A model generated the notes under the pieces. That model ran no database searches. It saw only the letters and a program-made list of their open reading frames with translations, and was not told where the DNA came from. Shown here piece after piece: positions 25,218 through 33,695 of a stretch of DNA of 50,285 bases (position 1 is the stretch's first letter; each line of letters begins with the position of its first letter). Origin of the DNA: Hahella sp. (GTDB lineage: Bacteria > Pseudomonadota > Gammaproteobacteria > Pseudomonadales > Oleiphilaceae). The stretch spans positions 1 through 50,285 of the forward strand of contig JANQMN010000127.1 of assembly GCA_028280065.1 (NCBI GenBank). Reading direction: 5' to 3'. Both the position numbers and the translations under genes were made by a program.

Positions 25218-25928
25218 CTATAGGCGGGACGCAATCAGAGATTTCAATTGCTGCGATAGATCCGGGGCTGAGGCAATTTCCCCATGGCTGGGAATCAACA
25301 TGGTCGGCGGCTCTCGTTCCAGGAAATCAAGAGCCCAGTTCTTGAAAGCCTTTCGATTGTCTAATATGAACCATTTAATGACTTGGCTCAGCTTCAAACC
25401 GGGAGCAGCGCCCAGGAGCTTTTGCATGGTTCTGGCGACCGGTTGATTTGAGAGGCGTGAATAGTTGAGAAAACTATCGCAGGTAATCCAAAGTCCTTGA
25501 TCGGTTTCGCCGGTTTTCACTATCCATAGATCTCCACCTCGGTGGCCCGGTGGGACGACCAGTTGGTACCCATCGGGCAGTGTTGGCGAAGCATCGTCCA
25601 CGGCAAGGATGTCTTTGATTCCCTGTTTAGACAATCTTGGAATTGCTTTGCGGGTGGCGTAGACCTTACAGTTGGGAAAGCGAGCCAGCCAGGCAGCTGC
25701 ACCCAGGTAATGAAAGTGGTTGGGAAGTACGATATCAACGCGGCATTTGCTAATTTGATGAGGCCAGCTTTCCAGCAGTGACTCGCCAGGGCTGACCAAG
25801 GTGAAGTGCTGTTCGCTGGTGCGAATGGCCACACTGTTTGACACAAAATTCGGCACGATATATTGACCGACCAATAATTCGGGATGCTCGCTGACTGCAA
25901 GCCAGTGATTGCGTTTAAGTGTTGCCAT
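25218..25928 (-). CDS. Metallo-beta-lactamase-fold protein, DUF4336-like
   Basis: 236 aa from the ATG at 25928 (GGGG about 8 nt upstream); a 37-codon upstream extension overlaps the divergent gene and is not protein-like. The fold is suggested by VDIVLPNHFHYLGAAAWLARFPNCKVYA, later DSFLNYSR and MLIPSHGE. The usual HxHxDH is reduced to HFHYLG, as in the DUF4336 group, so hydrolase activity is uncertain. Cytoplasmic. Divergent from the RDD-protein gene with 58 bp between the starts. Confidence 0.65.
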   Translation of the reverse strand: MATLKRNHWLAVSEHPELLVGQYIVPNFVSNSVAIRTSEQHFTLVSPGESLLESWPHQISKCRVDIVLPNHFHYLGAAAWLARFPNCKVYATRKAIPRLSKQGIKDILAVDDASPTLPDGYQLVVPPGHRGGDLWIVKTGETDQGLWITCDSFLNYSRLSNQPVARTMQKLLGAAPGLKLSQVIKWFILDNRKAFKNWALDFLEREPPTMLIPSHGEIASAPDLSQQLKSLIASRL

Positions 25929-25986
25929 CAATGCCCCTCTGAAGCGGGTGAACCGACTGTAAAGTTGGTGCTGAAAAGGAAGATGA

Positions 25987-26994
25987 ATGATAACTTTCAG
26001 AAAAGAACTTATCACTAATAAAGATCGCACTATTGTCACGCCCTATGCTTTTTCGGTTTCTCCGGCATTGATAGGAACTCCTCTGGCTAGCCCAAGCCGC
26101 CGATTATTTGCGATTAGCCTTGATCTCCTCTTCATCGTCTTTTTGTCGACGCTGGATGCTTTTTTACTGACCCTGGCAATCACCATTGGTTTGTATGGGT
26201 TGGGCTTTAGAAAAACCACGAAAACCTGGCTTCGCATGCTGCTGGGTTTTTCGCTGCTGTTCTTGGCCTTGATAACATTCGGATTGGGTTACCTGTTTTG
26301 GACGGAGGATACGTCGGAAACCGATATCTCTGTGATTTCAGCATTGGATGTCGGGAAGCACTTAATCAAAATGGAAGTCTGCGATGACGTGAATTGCCGC
26401 TTGGATTATATTCCCGATGTGGAGAAGTCGCTTACTGAAATTACGGACACGCCTGAGGAAGCCTACCAAGGTATGACGGAGATATTAGCCGGCCTTGATA
26501 TCAGCGAAGGCGATCGGGAAATACTTCGCAATGCCTCCAGGCTGATCACTGAGTTTGAAGCCTCAGAAGTCTTTGCTAATTACCAACAATCAGACAAGCC
26601 CCTGGATGTTGTTGTCGTGGATACCTCGAAACTAACCGATGATGAAGACCCCAAAGGACTGCTGTCATGGATACTCGCCACATTGGAAGAATTTGGTTTA
26701 GGCTTTGGCTGGGCGGCAGCCTATTTTTCCTTTGCCACCGCCTGGGGTAAGGGCAGGACCCTCGGCAAATATATCATGGGGATTCGGGTGGTTCTGTTAA
26801 GCGGCAAAACACCCAACCTCTGGGAAAGTTTTGGTCGCTATGGTGGCTACGGGGCAGGGTTTTCCACTGGTCTAACAGGTTTCCTACAAGTGTACTGGGA
26901 CAGTAACAGACAGGCTATTCAGGACAAGATTTCAGAGACGCTTGTTGTTAATGAGCGTAAGGCTGCGTCATCACCCCAGCTTGGGAGTGCATAG
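25987..26994 (+). CDS. RDD-domain inner-membrane protein
   Basis: 335 aa. The first membrane helix begins RRLFAISLDLLFIVFL, the Arg...Asp pattern naming the RDD family. Further helices at about 56-72 and 80-100, a soluble loop of about 110 residues (110-220), and then GWAAAYFSFATAWGKGRTLGKYIMGIRVV, the typical second half (W..GkT.GK...g.rVv). The long soluble insertion with a Cys pair (VCDDVNCRLDY) is unusual; RDD proteins are often 150-250 aa. RDD proteins are linked to ion or small-molecule transport in a few cases. Confidence 0.8.
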   Translation: MITFRKELITNKDRTIVTPYAFSVSPALIGTPLASPSRRLFAISLDLLFIVFLSTLDAFLLTLAITIGLYGLGFRKTTKTWLRMLLGFSLLFLALITFGLGYLFWTEDTSETDISVISALDVGKHLIKMEVCDDVNCRLDYIPDVEKSLTEITDTPEEAYQGMTEILAGLDISEGDREILRNASRLITEFEASEVFANYQQSDKPLDVVVVDTSKLTDDEDPKGLLSWILATLEEFGLGFGWAAAYFSFATAWGKGRTLGKYIMGIRVVLLSGKTPNLWESFGRYGGYGAGFSTGLTGFLQVYWDSNRQAIQDKISETLVVNERKAASSPQLGSA

Positions 26995-27012
26995 ATTTCT
27001 AAAAAAACACAA

Positions 27013-27109
27013 TTAGTGCGATGCTTGGTTAAATTTTAAAGTGTTTCGCACTATTGGTGCATTCTATTTTGTGCGATAATTCTGTTTTTGTTAACTGTTT
27101 TCGCACTAA
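27013..27109. promoter_or_regulatory. Four copies of a GTGCGA element before the ATPase gene
   Basis: TTAGTGCGA (27013-27021), TCGCACTA (27046-27053), GTGCGATA (27071-27078) and TCGCACTAA (27101-27109) alternate in orientation within 97 bp directly upstream of the start at 27124. Paired inverted copies of one hexamer ahead of one gene suggest operator sites for a dimeric regulator. The ATG has no Shine-Dalgarno; GATAAT at 27075-27080 could be a -10 element. The message may be leaderless or have a very short leader. Confidence 0.5.
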
Positions 27110-27123
27110 ATGTGTAGTATCTT

Positions 27124-28536
27124 ATGTTTGTTGGCCGCAATTCTGAACTGAAATCCTTGAAAAGTGCTGTTGCCAAACCCGGTGGCAAAGCTACCGTGAT
27201 AGTGTTGACCGGCAGGCGGCGGGTGGGTAAAAGTACTTTAATCGAACACTTTGCCGAAAAACAGAAAAGTCTGTCATTCTTCAAAATCACCGGCACACCA
27301 CCGAAGAAAGTGAACCGAACGAAGGTAGAGCTTTCGGCACTGGCTACCCAGATAGCGACAACCTTTCAAGCTCCTAAACCTGTTTTACATGATTGGAATG
27401 ACGCCATATTTGCACTGAAAAACTATCTGCAACAGGGCGATTGTCTATTCCTGATAGATGAAGTGAACTGGTTTGCCAAGACGCATGACGATCCCAGCGG
27501 CACATTATTTACGCTATGGGAGACCCATCTAAAGCATGTTAAGGGTTTGACTCTCATAATGACAGGATCGCTGGCGGGTTGGATTCAGCAGAACATCCTG
27601 GAAAATACCGGCTGGTATGGCCGGATTAGCTGGCAGCATATATTGAATCCACTTCCATTGACGGATACTTTAAAATTTATTCCGGCGGCAAGACGTCAGC
27701 GATTATCTAACCACGAAATCATGAGTTATGCGCTGGTCGCTGGAGGTATCCCATTCTATTGGGAGCGTTTCGATTTTACACAATCATTTGCCCACAATAT
27801 TCAGCGATTGGCTTTTACTTCTGACGGCTATTTTTATTCTGAGTTTCCAACGCTGATGAAGGATTTGTTTCGTTCAAAGGCGGAAAGGGTCGAAACGATA
27901 CTGCGGTTTTTAAGTTCGCAACGTCGCTCAGCGACTGAAATTGCCCTACATCTGGGTCTTGATAAACCCAATGGTTACCTCTATCAAACCCTGGAGATGA
28001 TGGAGAAATCTGCCTTTATCAGTACTACTTATCCATGGGATCTGAAAACAGGCAAACGTTCAGACTACGATCCTTGCTACTACATCAGCGATCCTTATAT
28101 TCGATTTTATTTTAAGGCGATTGAGCCTCAGTTAAGACAGATTGCCAGAGGAAATGGAAGAGCTCCCGCTAATCTAGACTCCTTACTGGGACTGCAGTTT
28201 GAACACGTCATGAGAAATAATATCGATATCGTGTTTCGTGCTTTGCGCATTAATGCTTCTGACGTGTTGGATTATGACCGTTATCTTGGGCAAGAGCTGG
28301 AAGTTGATTTGCTTATCGAAACAAGACGGTCTTTTTATCTGGTTGAAATGAAATACTTCGCTAGAAAAGTACCTGCTAAAATTGCAAAAGATATCAGGCA
28401 AAAGTTGGAACGTTTTGGCCTTCCCCGGAACAAAAGTGTCCGGTCAGCAATCTTGCATGTAAATGGTGTTGCAGAATCTCTGGAGAGTAATGAGTACATC
28501 GATATCTGTGAATGTGTGATGGATCATTTGGAATAG
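27124..28536 (+). CDS. DEXX-box ATPase with DUF234-type C-terminus
   Basis: 470 aa. The N-terminus MFVGRNSELKSL and VIVLTGRRRVGKSTLIEHFA give the family's Walker A; CLFLIDEVNWFA is Walker B; LTLIMTGSLAGWIQ is sensor-like. The C-terminal part has a winged-helix segment (RRSATEIALHLGLDKPNGYL) and then a nuclease-like DUF234 region with GQELEVDLLIETRRSFYLVEMKY, giving a D...E.K. set. Such ATPases are common in archaea and scattered in bacteria, and their job is unknown; a mobile or defence role is often suspected. Stand-alone gene with unusual upstream repeats. Confidence 0.8.
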   Translation: MFVGRNSELKSLKSAVAKPGGKATVIVLTGRRRVGKSTLIEHFAEKQKSLSFFKITGTPPKKVNRTKVELSALATQIATTFQAPKPVLHDWNDAIFALKNYLQQGDCLFLIDEVNWFAKTHDDPSGTLFTLWETHLKHVKGLTLIMTGSLAGWIQQNILENTGWYGRISWQHILNPLPLTDTLKFIPAARRQRLSNHEIMSYALVAGGIPFYWERFDFTQSFAHNIQRLAFTSDGYFYSEFPTLMKDLFRSKAERVETILRFLSSQRRSATEIALHLGLDKPNGYLYQTLEMMEKSAFISTTYPWDLKTGKRSDYDPCYYISDPYIRFYFKAIEPQLRQIARGNGRAPANLDSLLGLQFEHVMRNNIDIVFRALRINASDVLDYDRYLGQELEVDLLIETRRSFYLVEMKYFARKVPAKIAKDIRQKLERFGLPRNKSVRSAILHVNGVAESLESNEYIDICECVMDHLE

Positions 28537-28563
28537 TTCTGATCCTCAATTGAGCCGGAAAAC

Positions 28564-29712
28564 ATGAAAACCACTAGTAACATTGCTTTCTATTTATTGC
28601 TTACTCTGATGAACACTGGTTGTGGCGAAAGCAGCAAACAAGAATCAAATCCCGAGCCGCAACTTGTTACCCTGAACAATCTCCTTGATCAACCCTGGGG
28701 TATGGATTTCTTGCCTGATGCTAGGATTTTGGTCAGTCAACGTGGCGGTAGTATGTTGATACTTAGTCCGGATGGCGCAGACATTCTGACAATAATAACC
28801 GGGCTTCCAAGCATTCATTATGATGGCCAGGGTGGCCTGCTAGATGTCGTTGTTGATCCTGATTTTGATACAAACCAGTGGATTTATTGGAGCTATGCCG
28901 AACTGGGTTTCGCGACTTCGTTGACTGGAACCGCAGTTGCGAAAGGCCAACTAGTGGATGGGCACCTGAATAATGTTTCGGTTATTTATCGTCAGTTGCC
29001 GAAGGTATCTAATGAAACTCACTATGGATCAAGATTGGTTTTTGCGGATGATAAAACTTTGTTTGTTACATTCGGGGACCGCAGAAACCGGGATCTTGTT
29101 CAAGACCTTTCCAACACCATAGGAAAAATCGTAAGAATAAACACAGACGGTTCACCGGCGAGTCAAACCCCCACTTTTAACACCACAAATGCCTTACCTG
29201 AAGTCTGGAGTTATGGTCATCGCAATCCCCAGGGCGCAGCAATCCATCCTGAAACCCAAGTTCTATGGGTATCGGAACATGGACCACAGGGAGGGGACGA
29301 GTTGAACCAGGTTTTACCAGGGGCAAACTATGGATGGCCTATAAAGAGCTATGGCTGTGAGTACTCATCTCCTGTTGGCGATGACTGCCGTATCGGCGGT
29401 GGCAGCCATGCTCCAGACTATTCGGAACCAGTAAGTTTTTGGGTGCCGACGTCAATCGCACCTGCCGGAATAGCTTTTTATACTGGAGATGACTTCCCAG
29501 AGTGGAAGGGAGACCTTTTTGTCGCCGCCTTAGCGGATAGAGCCTTGTGGCGAGTAAAGCTAACAGAAAACAAAGAAACCGAACGCGAAAGGCTATTCGG
29601 CGAACTTAATGAACGTATCCGCGATGTTAGTCAGGGGCCGGAAGGTAAGCTGTACCTGCTGACGGATTCTGGAAAACTTATTCGAATTAATGCTAATGGG
29701 TCTTCTCGGTAA
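28564..29712 (+). CDS. Soluble aldose (PQQ-type) dehydrogenase-like lipoprotein
   Basis: 382 aa with a lipoprotein signal, lipobox-like NTGC at about residue 19-20. The mature part is the six-bladed propeller of the glucose/sorbosone dehydrogenase family (YliI/Asd-like): LDQPWGMDFLPDARILVSQR, IHYDGQGGLLDVVVDPDF, THYGSRLVFADDKTLFVTFG, VWSYGHRNPQGAAIHPETQ with the catalytic-region His, and WVSEHGPQGGDELN. It would oxidise aldose sugars in the periplasm, with PQQ as cofactor in characterised relatives. No PQQ biosynthesis genes are in view. Confidence 0.85.
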   Translation: MKTTSNIAFYLLLTLMNTGCGESSKQESNPEPQLVTLNNLLDQPWGMDFLPDARILVSQRGGSMLILSPDGADILTIITGLPSIHYDGQGGLLDVVVDPDFDTNQWIYWSYAELGFATSLTGTAVAKGQLVDGHLNNVSVIYRQLPKVSNETHYGSRLVFADDKTLFVTFGDRRNRDLVQDLSNTIGKIVRINTDGSPASQTPTFNTTNALPEVWSYGHRNPQGAAIHPETQVLWVSEHGPQGGDELNQVLPGANYGWPIKSYGCEYSSPVGDDCRIGGGSHAPDYSEPVSFWVPTSIAPAGIAFYTGDDFPEWKGDLFVAALADRALWRVKLTENKETERERLFGELNERIRDVSQGPEGKLYLLTDSGKLIRINANGSSR

Positions 29713-29777
29713 AAACTGGTGTGTCTAAATACACTGGGGTAAGTTGGATAAGACATCAACCGCCATGACAGTATCTA

Positions 29778-30200
29778 ATGAACTCGAAAGATGAAAATCC
29801 TTTAATAAGTAGCCTGATAAACAAGCAGAAAATGGTTTTAGCTGCTCTGGTTTTTATTGCCGTTTATGCTGTCCTATCTCTTATAGGAAGTCATTTAAAT
29901 CAATTAATTCTTGGGCATTATTACGGAGCGAACATTGCCGCCAATGTCATTTCTATACTGCTCGTATTGCGGATAATGGCAATTCGCGCTTTTTCAACCA
30001 GGATAATAGTGTCTTTCGCTCTTTTCATCGCATTAGTAGCCTGTTTATATATGGCGGTGTTTCCTGCTATAGCAAAAATCTTTCTAGTTCAGGAGTTCTT
30101 GCCGCTATCGGGAATGGAGTATTTATGGGTTGGTGTTGTGAACTTCTTTGTTGCAACTGTTACCCTGACGATTGCAAATAGAAAACGGGTTGCTGGTTGA
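29778..30200 (+). CDS. Small four-helix membrane protein, unknown
   Basis: 140 aa with four hydrophobic segments (about 19-38, 46-68, 74-96, 113-135), mainly uncharged. An alternative start at 29790 is possible, as neither has a strong ribosome binding site. It resembles other small hypothetical inner-membrane proteins but no family is recognised. Likely monocistronic. Confidence 0.55.
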   Translation: MNSKDENPLISSLINKQKMVLAALVFIAVYAVLSLIGSHLNQLILGHYYGANIAANVISILLVLRIMAIRAFSTRIIVSFALFIALVACLYMAVFPAIAKIFLVQEFLPLSGMEYLWVGVVNFFVATVTLTIANRKRVAG

Positions 30201-30413
30201 GAAGGATTATTGGTTAGAAAAGTGTATTTGGCCTATTTCGGACCTAAAGAAACAAATTCTTTGCACCCGATCTAGAGAAAACCAGACGAGGTTTGTCAGG
30301 TTTTGATTGGAAAGTTGTAACTATCAGGCGGATTGTAGATTGTAGTTGGGTATAGCCCGCCATTAATAATCTGACGCGCTGCGTACGTAAAGGTCTAAAA
30401 GGAAGCCGGGCTA

Positions 30414-30548
30414 ATGGAAAACGAAATGGAGCCTTATCAGCCTCCTAAATCGGATCTAAGTTCGACCTCTAAAGAAACGTCTAAATGGAAACAAGTACTT
30501 AGGTTTCTGTTGAAGATCGAAAGATTTTGGTCTGTTGTGTTTACTTAG
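30414..30548 (+). CDS. 44-aa ORF with PYQPP opening, probably a truncated gene
   Basis: Starts MENEMEPYQPPKSDLSS with AAGGAAG 8 nt upstream and ends at TAG 30546-30548. The N-terminal pattern, a few polar residues then PYxPPxs, is typical of small inner-membrane proteins of several families, where it comes just before the first helix. Here the frame stops after KIERFWSVVFT, at the beginning of a possible helix, so a truncated gene is likely. The rest of the 30201-30696 gap shows only the inverted repeat that follows. Confidence 0.4.
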   Translation: MENEMEPYQPPKSDLSSTSKETSKWKQVLRFLLKIERFWSVVFT

Positions 30549-30559
30549 CACTAACTAAT

Positions 30560-30641
30560 TAACCCTCAGCATTGGAGCGAATAGATCAGCTAACAATCCT
30601 TTCAAGCGGGCGTAAAAGTCGCTCGACTAATGGAGGGTTAA
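30560..30641. repeat. 82-bp imperfect inverted repeat (attC-like shape)
   Basis: TTAACCCTCAGCATTGGAGCGA (in two parts; 30560-30581) pairs with TCGCTCGACTAATGG plus AGGGTTAA (30619-30641): TTAACCCTC with GAGGGTTAA is perfect over 9 bp, ATT with AAT, and AGCGA with TCGCT, with unpaired bases between. Length and bulged-palindrome shape resemble integron attC sites, but the boundary does not give a good GTTRRRY core. It could also be a convergent terminator-type fold or a MITE trace. Confidence 0.4.
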
Positions 30642-30696
30642 GATCAATTACTGTATGCGACGTTGCAAAGCAAGGGTGGACTGATGGAGTATTTCG

Positions 30697-31569
30697 ATGC
30701 GTTTAGAAAAACCAAGTATCACAGCACGAAAAGTTGCCTTGAACACTATTGCTTTAGGGGCAAAACGTGGAATGGAGGACATCCTTCCTCCGAACACCGT
30801 GGATGCAACAGCAGAGTTGTTGACTAAATCAGGTGTTGCTAGCATCAAGACTGTTAATTTTGCTCGTACACAACTTGCCGTTGGTATTTATCTGGCATTT
30901 GATTGGATGATGCCTGGGCAATTTGTCGCATTTGCCTACAGAAAAGCTTTCTGCGAACAGCAAGTAAGACAGGGCATTGAAGAAGGAGCTAGACAAGTGT
31001 TAGTGCTGGGAGCAGGATACGACACGCTTGGTTGGCGGCTTGCCCAAGAGTTTTCCAATGTGAATTTTTTCGAAATCGATCATCCAGCGACTTCTAACCC
31101 TAAATCAAAAGGAATCAAATCCATGGGCTTACCAACTAAGCTCCAACTTATAGCGGAGGATTTAGGTAAAGTAGAGTTTGTTGATGTCCTTACAAAAGAA
31201 GAAATTTGGGATACTACAGTACAAACGGTAATTGTCGCTGAAGGACTATTAATGTACTTGCCTGTAGAAGCAGTCTGTAAACTGTTTGAACAGTGTGCCA
31301 TAGTTACTGGTGCAAATAGTCGTATTGCATTTACCTATGTAGCGTCTAAATCAAACGGAGAACCAGGCGCTGGACCATGGTCCTGGTTAGTCCTAGGGAT
31401 TTTAAAAGCTGGTGGTGAACCATGGTTGTGGAGTATTTCTACTGAAGAGCTTCCGCATTTCTTGAAGAAGCACGGATGGACAGTCGTGAATGTGAATGCA
31501 AGGTCTCCAGAAAAGCACGGGATTGAGTTCTATGGGACTGCCAGTAATACTTTGGTTCCCCAGTCATAG
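30697..31569 (+). CDS. SAM-dependent methyltransferase, PPM1/LCM (TIGR00027) type
   Basis: 290 aa. Signature: TAELLTKSGV, then VRQGIEEGARQVLVLGAGYD with the SAM-binding GAGYD loop, followed by WRLAQEFSNVNFFEIDHPA (E-hD), LQLIAEDL and VIVAEGLLMYLPVEAV. These match the bacterial branch of the leucine carboxyl methyltransferase-like proteins, whose substrates are mostly unknown. GGAG stands 8-9 nt before the ATG. Cytoplasmic, complete, monocistronic. Confidence 0.85.
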   Translation: MRLEKPSITARKVALNTIALGAKRGMEDILPPNTVDATAELLTKSGVASIKTVNFARTQLAVGIYLAFDWMMPGQFVAFAYRKAFCEQQVRQGIEEGARQVLVLGAGYDTLGWRLAQEFSNVNFFEIDHPATSNPKSKGIKSMGLPTKLQLIAEDLGKVEFVDVLTKEEIWDTTVQTVIVAEGLLMYLPVEAVCKLFEQCAIVTGANSRIAFTYVASKSNGEPGAGPWSWLVLGILKAGGEPWLWSISTEELPHFLKKHGWTVVNVNARSPEKHGIEFYGTASNTLVPQS

Positions 31570-31769
31570 AGGTAATAGGTTCCCACCAGCTTTCCAAATA
31601 GATATCTATCGGTATCCTAGGTCAACATTCTCCAACACCGTTAAAGGGACGAAGAGAGCAATCAGAGTGAGCTTCTTTCATAGATAAGTTGCCGAATGTC
31701 AAAGGTGCTTTTCGGTTTAATAAGTAACCTTAAACAGTGCCCTTCACTCTGACGAAAGGAGCGCTACCA

Positions 31770-32921
31770 GTGAGAATTTTCCAGCTTTTACTGTTCGTTT
31801 TAACCGCCTTATGCTTGATCAGCTGTAACAGTAACCCTTACCCGCGCTATCAATACCAAGCTCCACAGCAAACCGATGACGGCCTAATGACAGGCGAACT
31901 CTTGGAACCGGATATCAATATCCAACTGCTTGAAAAAATGGTGGACGATATACGCAGTGGAAAGTTCGATGAAATCCATTCGGTATTGATCTTTAACCAA
32001 GATAAACTGGTATTTGAAGAATACTTCGAAGGCCATGTCTATAAATACGATGAGCGGGGACATCATGGTGATAAAATCCAGTGGGATAAAGATACAGTTC
32101 ATCATGCCCAATCAGCTACAAAGAGTGTCGTGACCGCACTCACTGGCATCGCCATTGATCAAGGATTCATCAAATCTGAAAATGATTCTATTTTCGACTA
32201 TCTTCCCAGGCACAAACATCTCGCAACCGAAGGTAAAGAAAAAATCACTATCGCTCACCTCGCGACGATGACGTCAGGACTGGACTGGCCAGAATGGTCC
32301 ACGCCGTATGCCAACAAGAAAAATCCAATGATTGATATATGGTATTCCGAGCTCGATCCCGTCAGCCATGTTCTCAGTAAACCTCTGAAACACCAACCGG
32401 GCACCACTTACAACTACAATACTGGAAACATGACACTACTCGGAGAGGTAATAAGAAACTCATCCAATCAAGTTGTTGAGAAGTTCTCCCGGATTAACCT
32501 ATTTGAGCCACTAGGAGTTAACGATTTCAGATGGTTTCTTAGATACAGAAATGATGTACTGGAGGCTAATTCCTTAAAGTTAACACCAAGAGCAATGATT
32601 AAGTTTGGCGCTTTGTTCCTTAACAATGGTAAGTGGAAAGGTAAGCAAGTTGTTTCTGAAGACTGGGTCAGTAAAAGTAGAAGTGTTTATAAAAACAATC
32701 TGAATATTAATATTCCTGGCATTGCAGGTAAGCGCCATTATGGATATGGCTGGTGGATTTTCCCAAATACCCAAGGATATGCGGCATCTGGTTGGGGTGG
32801 TCAGGAGATTATCATCTCGCCAGAGTTACAATCCGTGATCGTTTTTACCGGCGGTAACTATAGCTCCAACTCAGGACCGATGGAAATACTGCGCAGTTAC
32901 ATTCTGCCGGCTTATAAGTGA
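31770..32921 (+). CDS. Serine hydrolase lipoprotein, class C beta-lactamase fold
   Basis: 383 aa from the GTG at 31770 (AAGGAG 9 nt upstream), giving a clean lipoprotein signal with lipobox ISCN; a GTG at 31737 would add 11 residues with no ribosome binding site. SxxK motif in HHAQSATKSVVTALTG, where Ser-Ala-Thr-Lys carries the nucleophile; the second motif region reads TYNYNTGNMTLLGEV; third motif region GYGWWIFPN and GWGGQEI. Relatives include esterases, 6-aminohexanoate-type hydrolases and peptidases. Periplasmic side of a membrane. Actual resistance function is not implied. Confidence 0.85.
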   Translation: MRIFQLLLFVLTALCLISCNSNPYPRYQYQAPQQTDDGLMTGELLEPDINIQLLEKMVDDIRSGKFDEIHSVLIFNQDKLVFEEYFEGHVYKYDERGHHGDKIQWDKDTVHHAQSATKSVVTALTGIAIDQGFIKSENDSIFDYLPRHKHLATEGKEKITIAHLATMTSGLDWPEWSTPYANKKNPMIDIWYSELDPVSHVLSKPLKHQPGTTYNYNTGNMTLLGEVIRNSSNQVVEKFSRINLFEPLGVNDFRWFLRYRNDVLEANSLKLTPRAMIKFGALFLNNGKWKGKQVVSEDWVSKSRSVYKNNLNINIPGIAGKRHYGYGWWIFPNTQGYAASGWGGQEIIISPELQSVIVFTGGNYSSNSGPMEILRSYILPAYK

Positions 32922-33125
32922 AACCTATGGAAGGTCGATCCAGGAATTGAGTTAGATTGTTGTTGGAAATACAAGTTTTGAAGTCGGGTGGCTGATTCTC
33001 AAAACCAGAAGACTTAAAAATAGTACGTAGGTAGCCAATGGTCGCTGATGCTACTGCGCATTGCGATAGATAATATGGCTATTGGCCTATAGCGGTCTAA
33101 AAATGAATCTGAACCTTAGTGAGGT

Positions 33126-33305
33126 TTAACCCCAAAGGGGTTGTGGATTATAGCCGGTGATTTCAATCACCGGAGGGATGAACCCCAATAATAGTCCTGA
33201 AGGGACGATGGTAAAGCATTTTACGTCGCCCTTTCAGGGCTTGGGTTGGGAGGGGGCTGTTCCGGTGGTTGAAACCACCGGCTATAAAACGTTTCCCCTC
33301 CGGGG
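33126..33305. repeat. Cluster of perfect hairpins; 140-bp element with inverted ends
   Basis: Hairpins in order: AACCCC/GGGGTT (33128-33142); CCGGTGAT/ATCACCGG, loop TTCA (33154-33173); GTCC/GGAC (33194-33206); GTAAA/TTTAC (33211-33224); GCCCT/AGGGC (33228-33240); CCGGTGGTT/AACCACCGG, loop 2 (33262-33281); CCCC/GGGG (33295-33305). The inner part is bounded by TTATAGCCGGTG (33148-33159) and CACCGGCTATAA (33276-33287). The pattern resembles the intergenic GGTTGAAACCACC-type repeats seen in many environmental bacteria, possibly mobilised in trans. The surrounding gap 32922-33695 has no confident gene. Confidence 0.7.
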
Positions 33306-33347
33306 AATAGCTAGCCATCATGCCAGCGTTTATGAATAAACCGCAGA

Positions 33348-33443
33348 CTACTCGAAAGCAGCAATTGCAACACCCGCCAAATCAACAACCGCAAAAGCTA
33401 CCACCCAGATTATCATCCACCATTCACTAAGTTTATGTCTCAA
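33348..33443 (-). CDS. Possible 31-aa membrane peptide
   Basis: From a TTG at 33443 the frame reads LRHKLSEWWMIIWVVAF and then a further hydrophobic stretch to TAG at 33348-33350; an internal ATG at 33416 would give 22 aa. Basic N-terminus followed by one helix is a sensible membrane peptide, but no ribosome binding site is evident. Weak candidate. Confidence 0.2.
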   Translation of the reverse strand: MRHKLSEWWMIIWVVAFAVVDLAGVAIAAFE

Positions 33444-33695
33444 AAGTTAGATTGGAAAATTTGAACGCCTGCTATTGAGTGGTTAACTGCATCTGATTTT
33501 TGGGCTTTTAAATTTGATAATTGAACTCATAGACGTTTGGAAATCGCTCGAGTAAAACGGCCGCTTTCCGAGCGATTCAGAGTTTCGTTTTTCAGCTTAG
33601 TTTGAACCGCTTAAGCAACCCCAACCATTCACCTAGCATACCAATTGAATCTAACCCTGCATTTAATTCGAAAAACCAAGAAACCCAGCCAGCAT

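Noticed and set aside
31737-32921. Antibiotic-resistance beta-lactamase
   Set aside because: The motif set fits the wide serine hydrolase family; nothing points to a dedicated resistance enzyme.
33126-33305. CRISPR-like array
   Set aside because: The repeats are hairpins of different sequence without equal spacers, and no cas genes are near.
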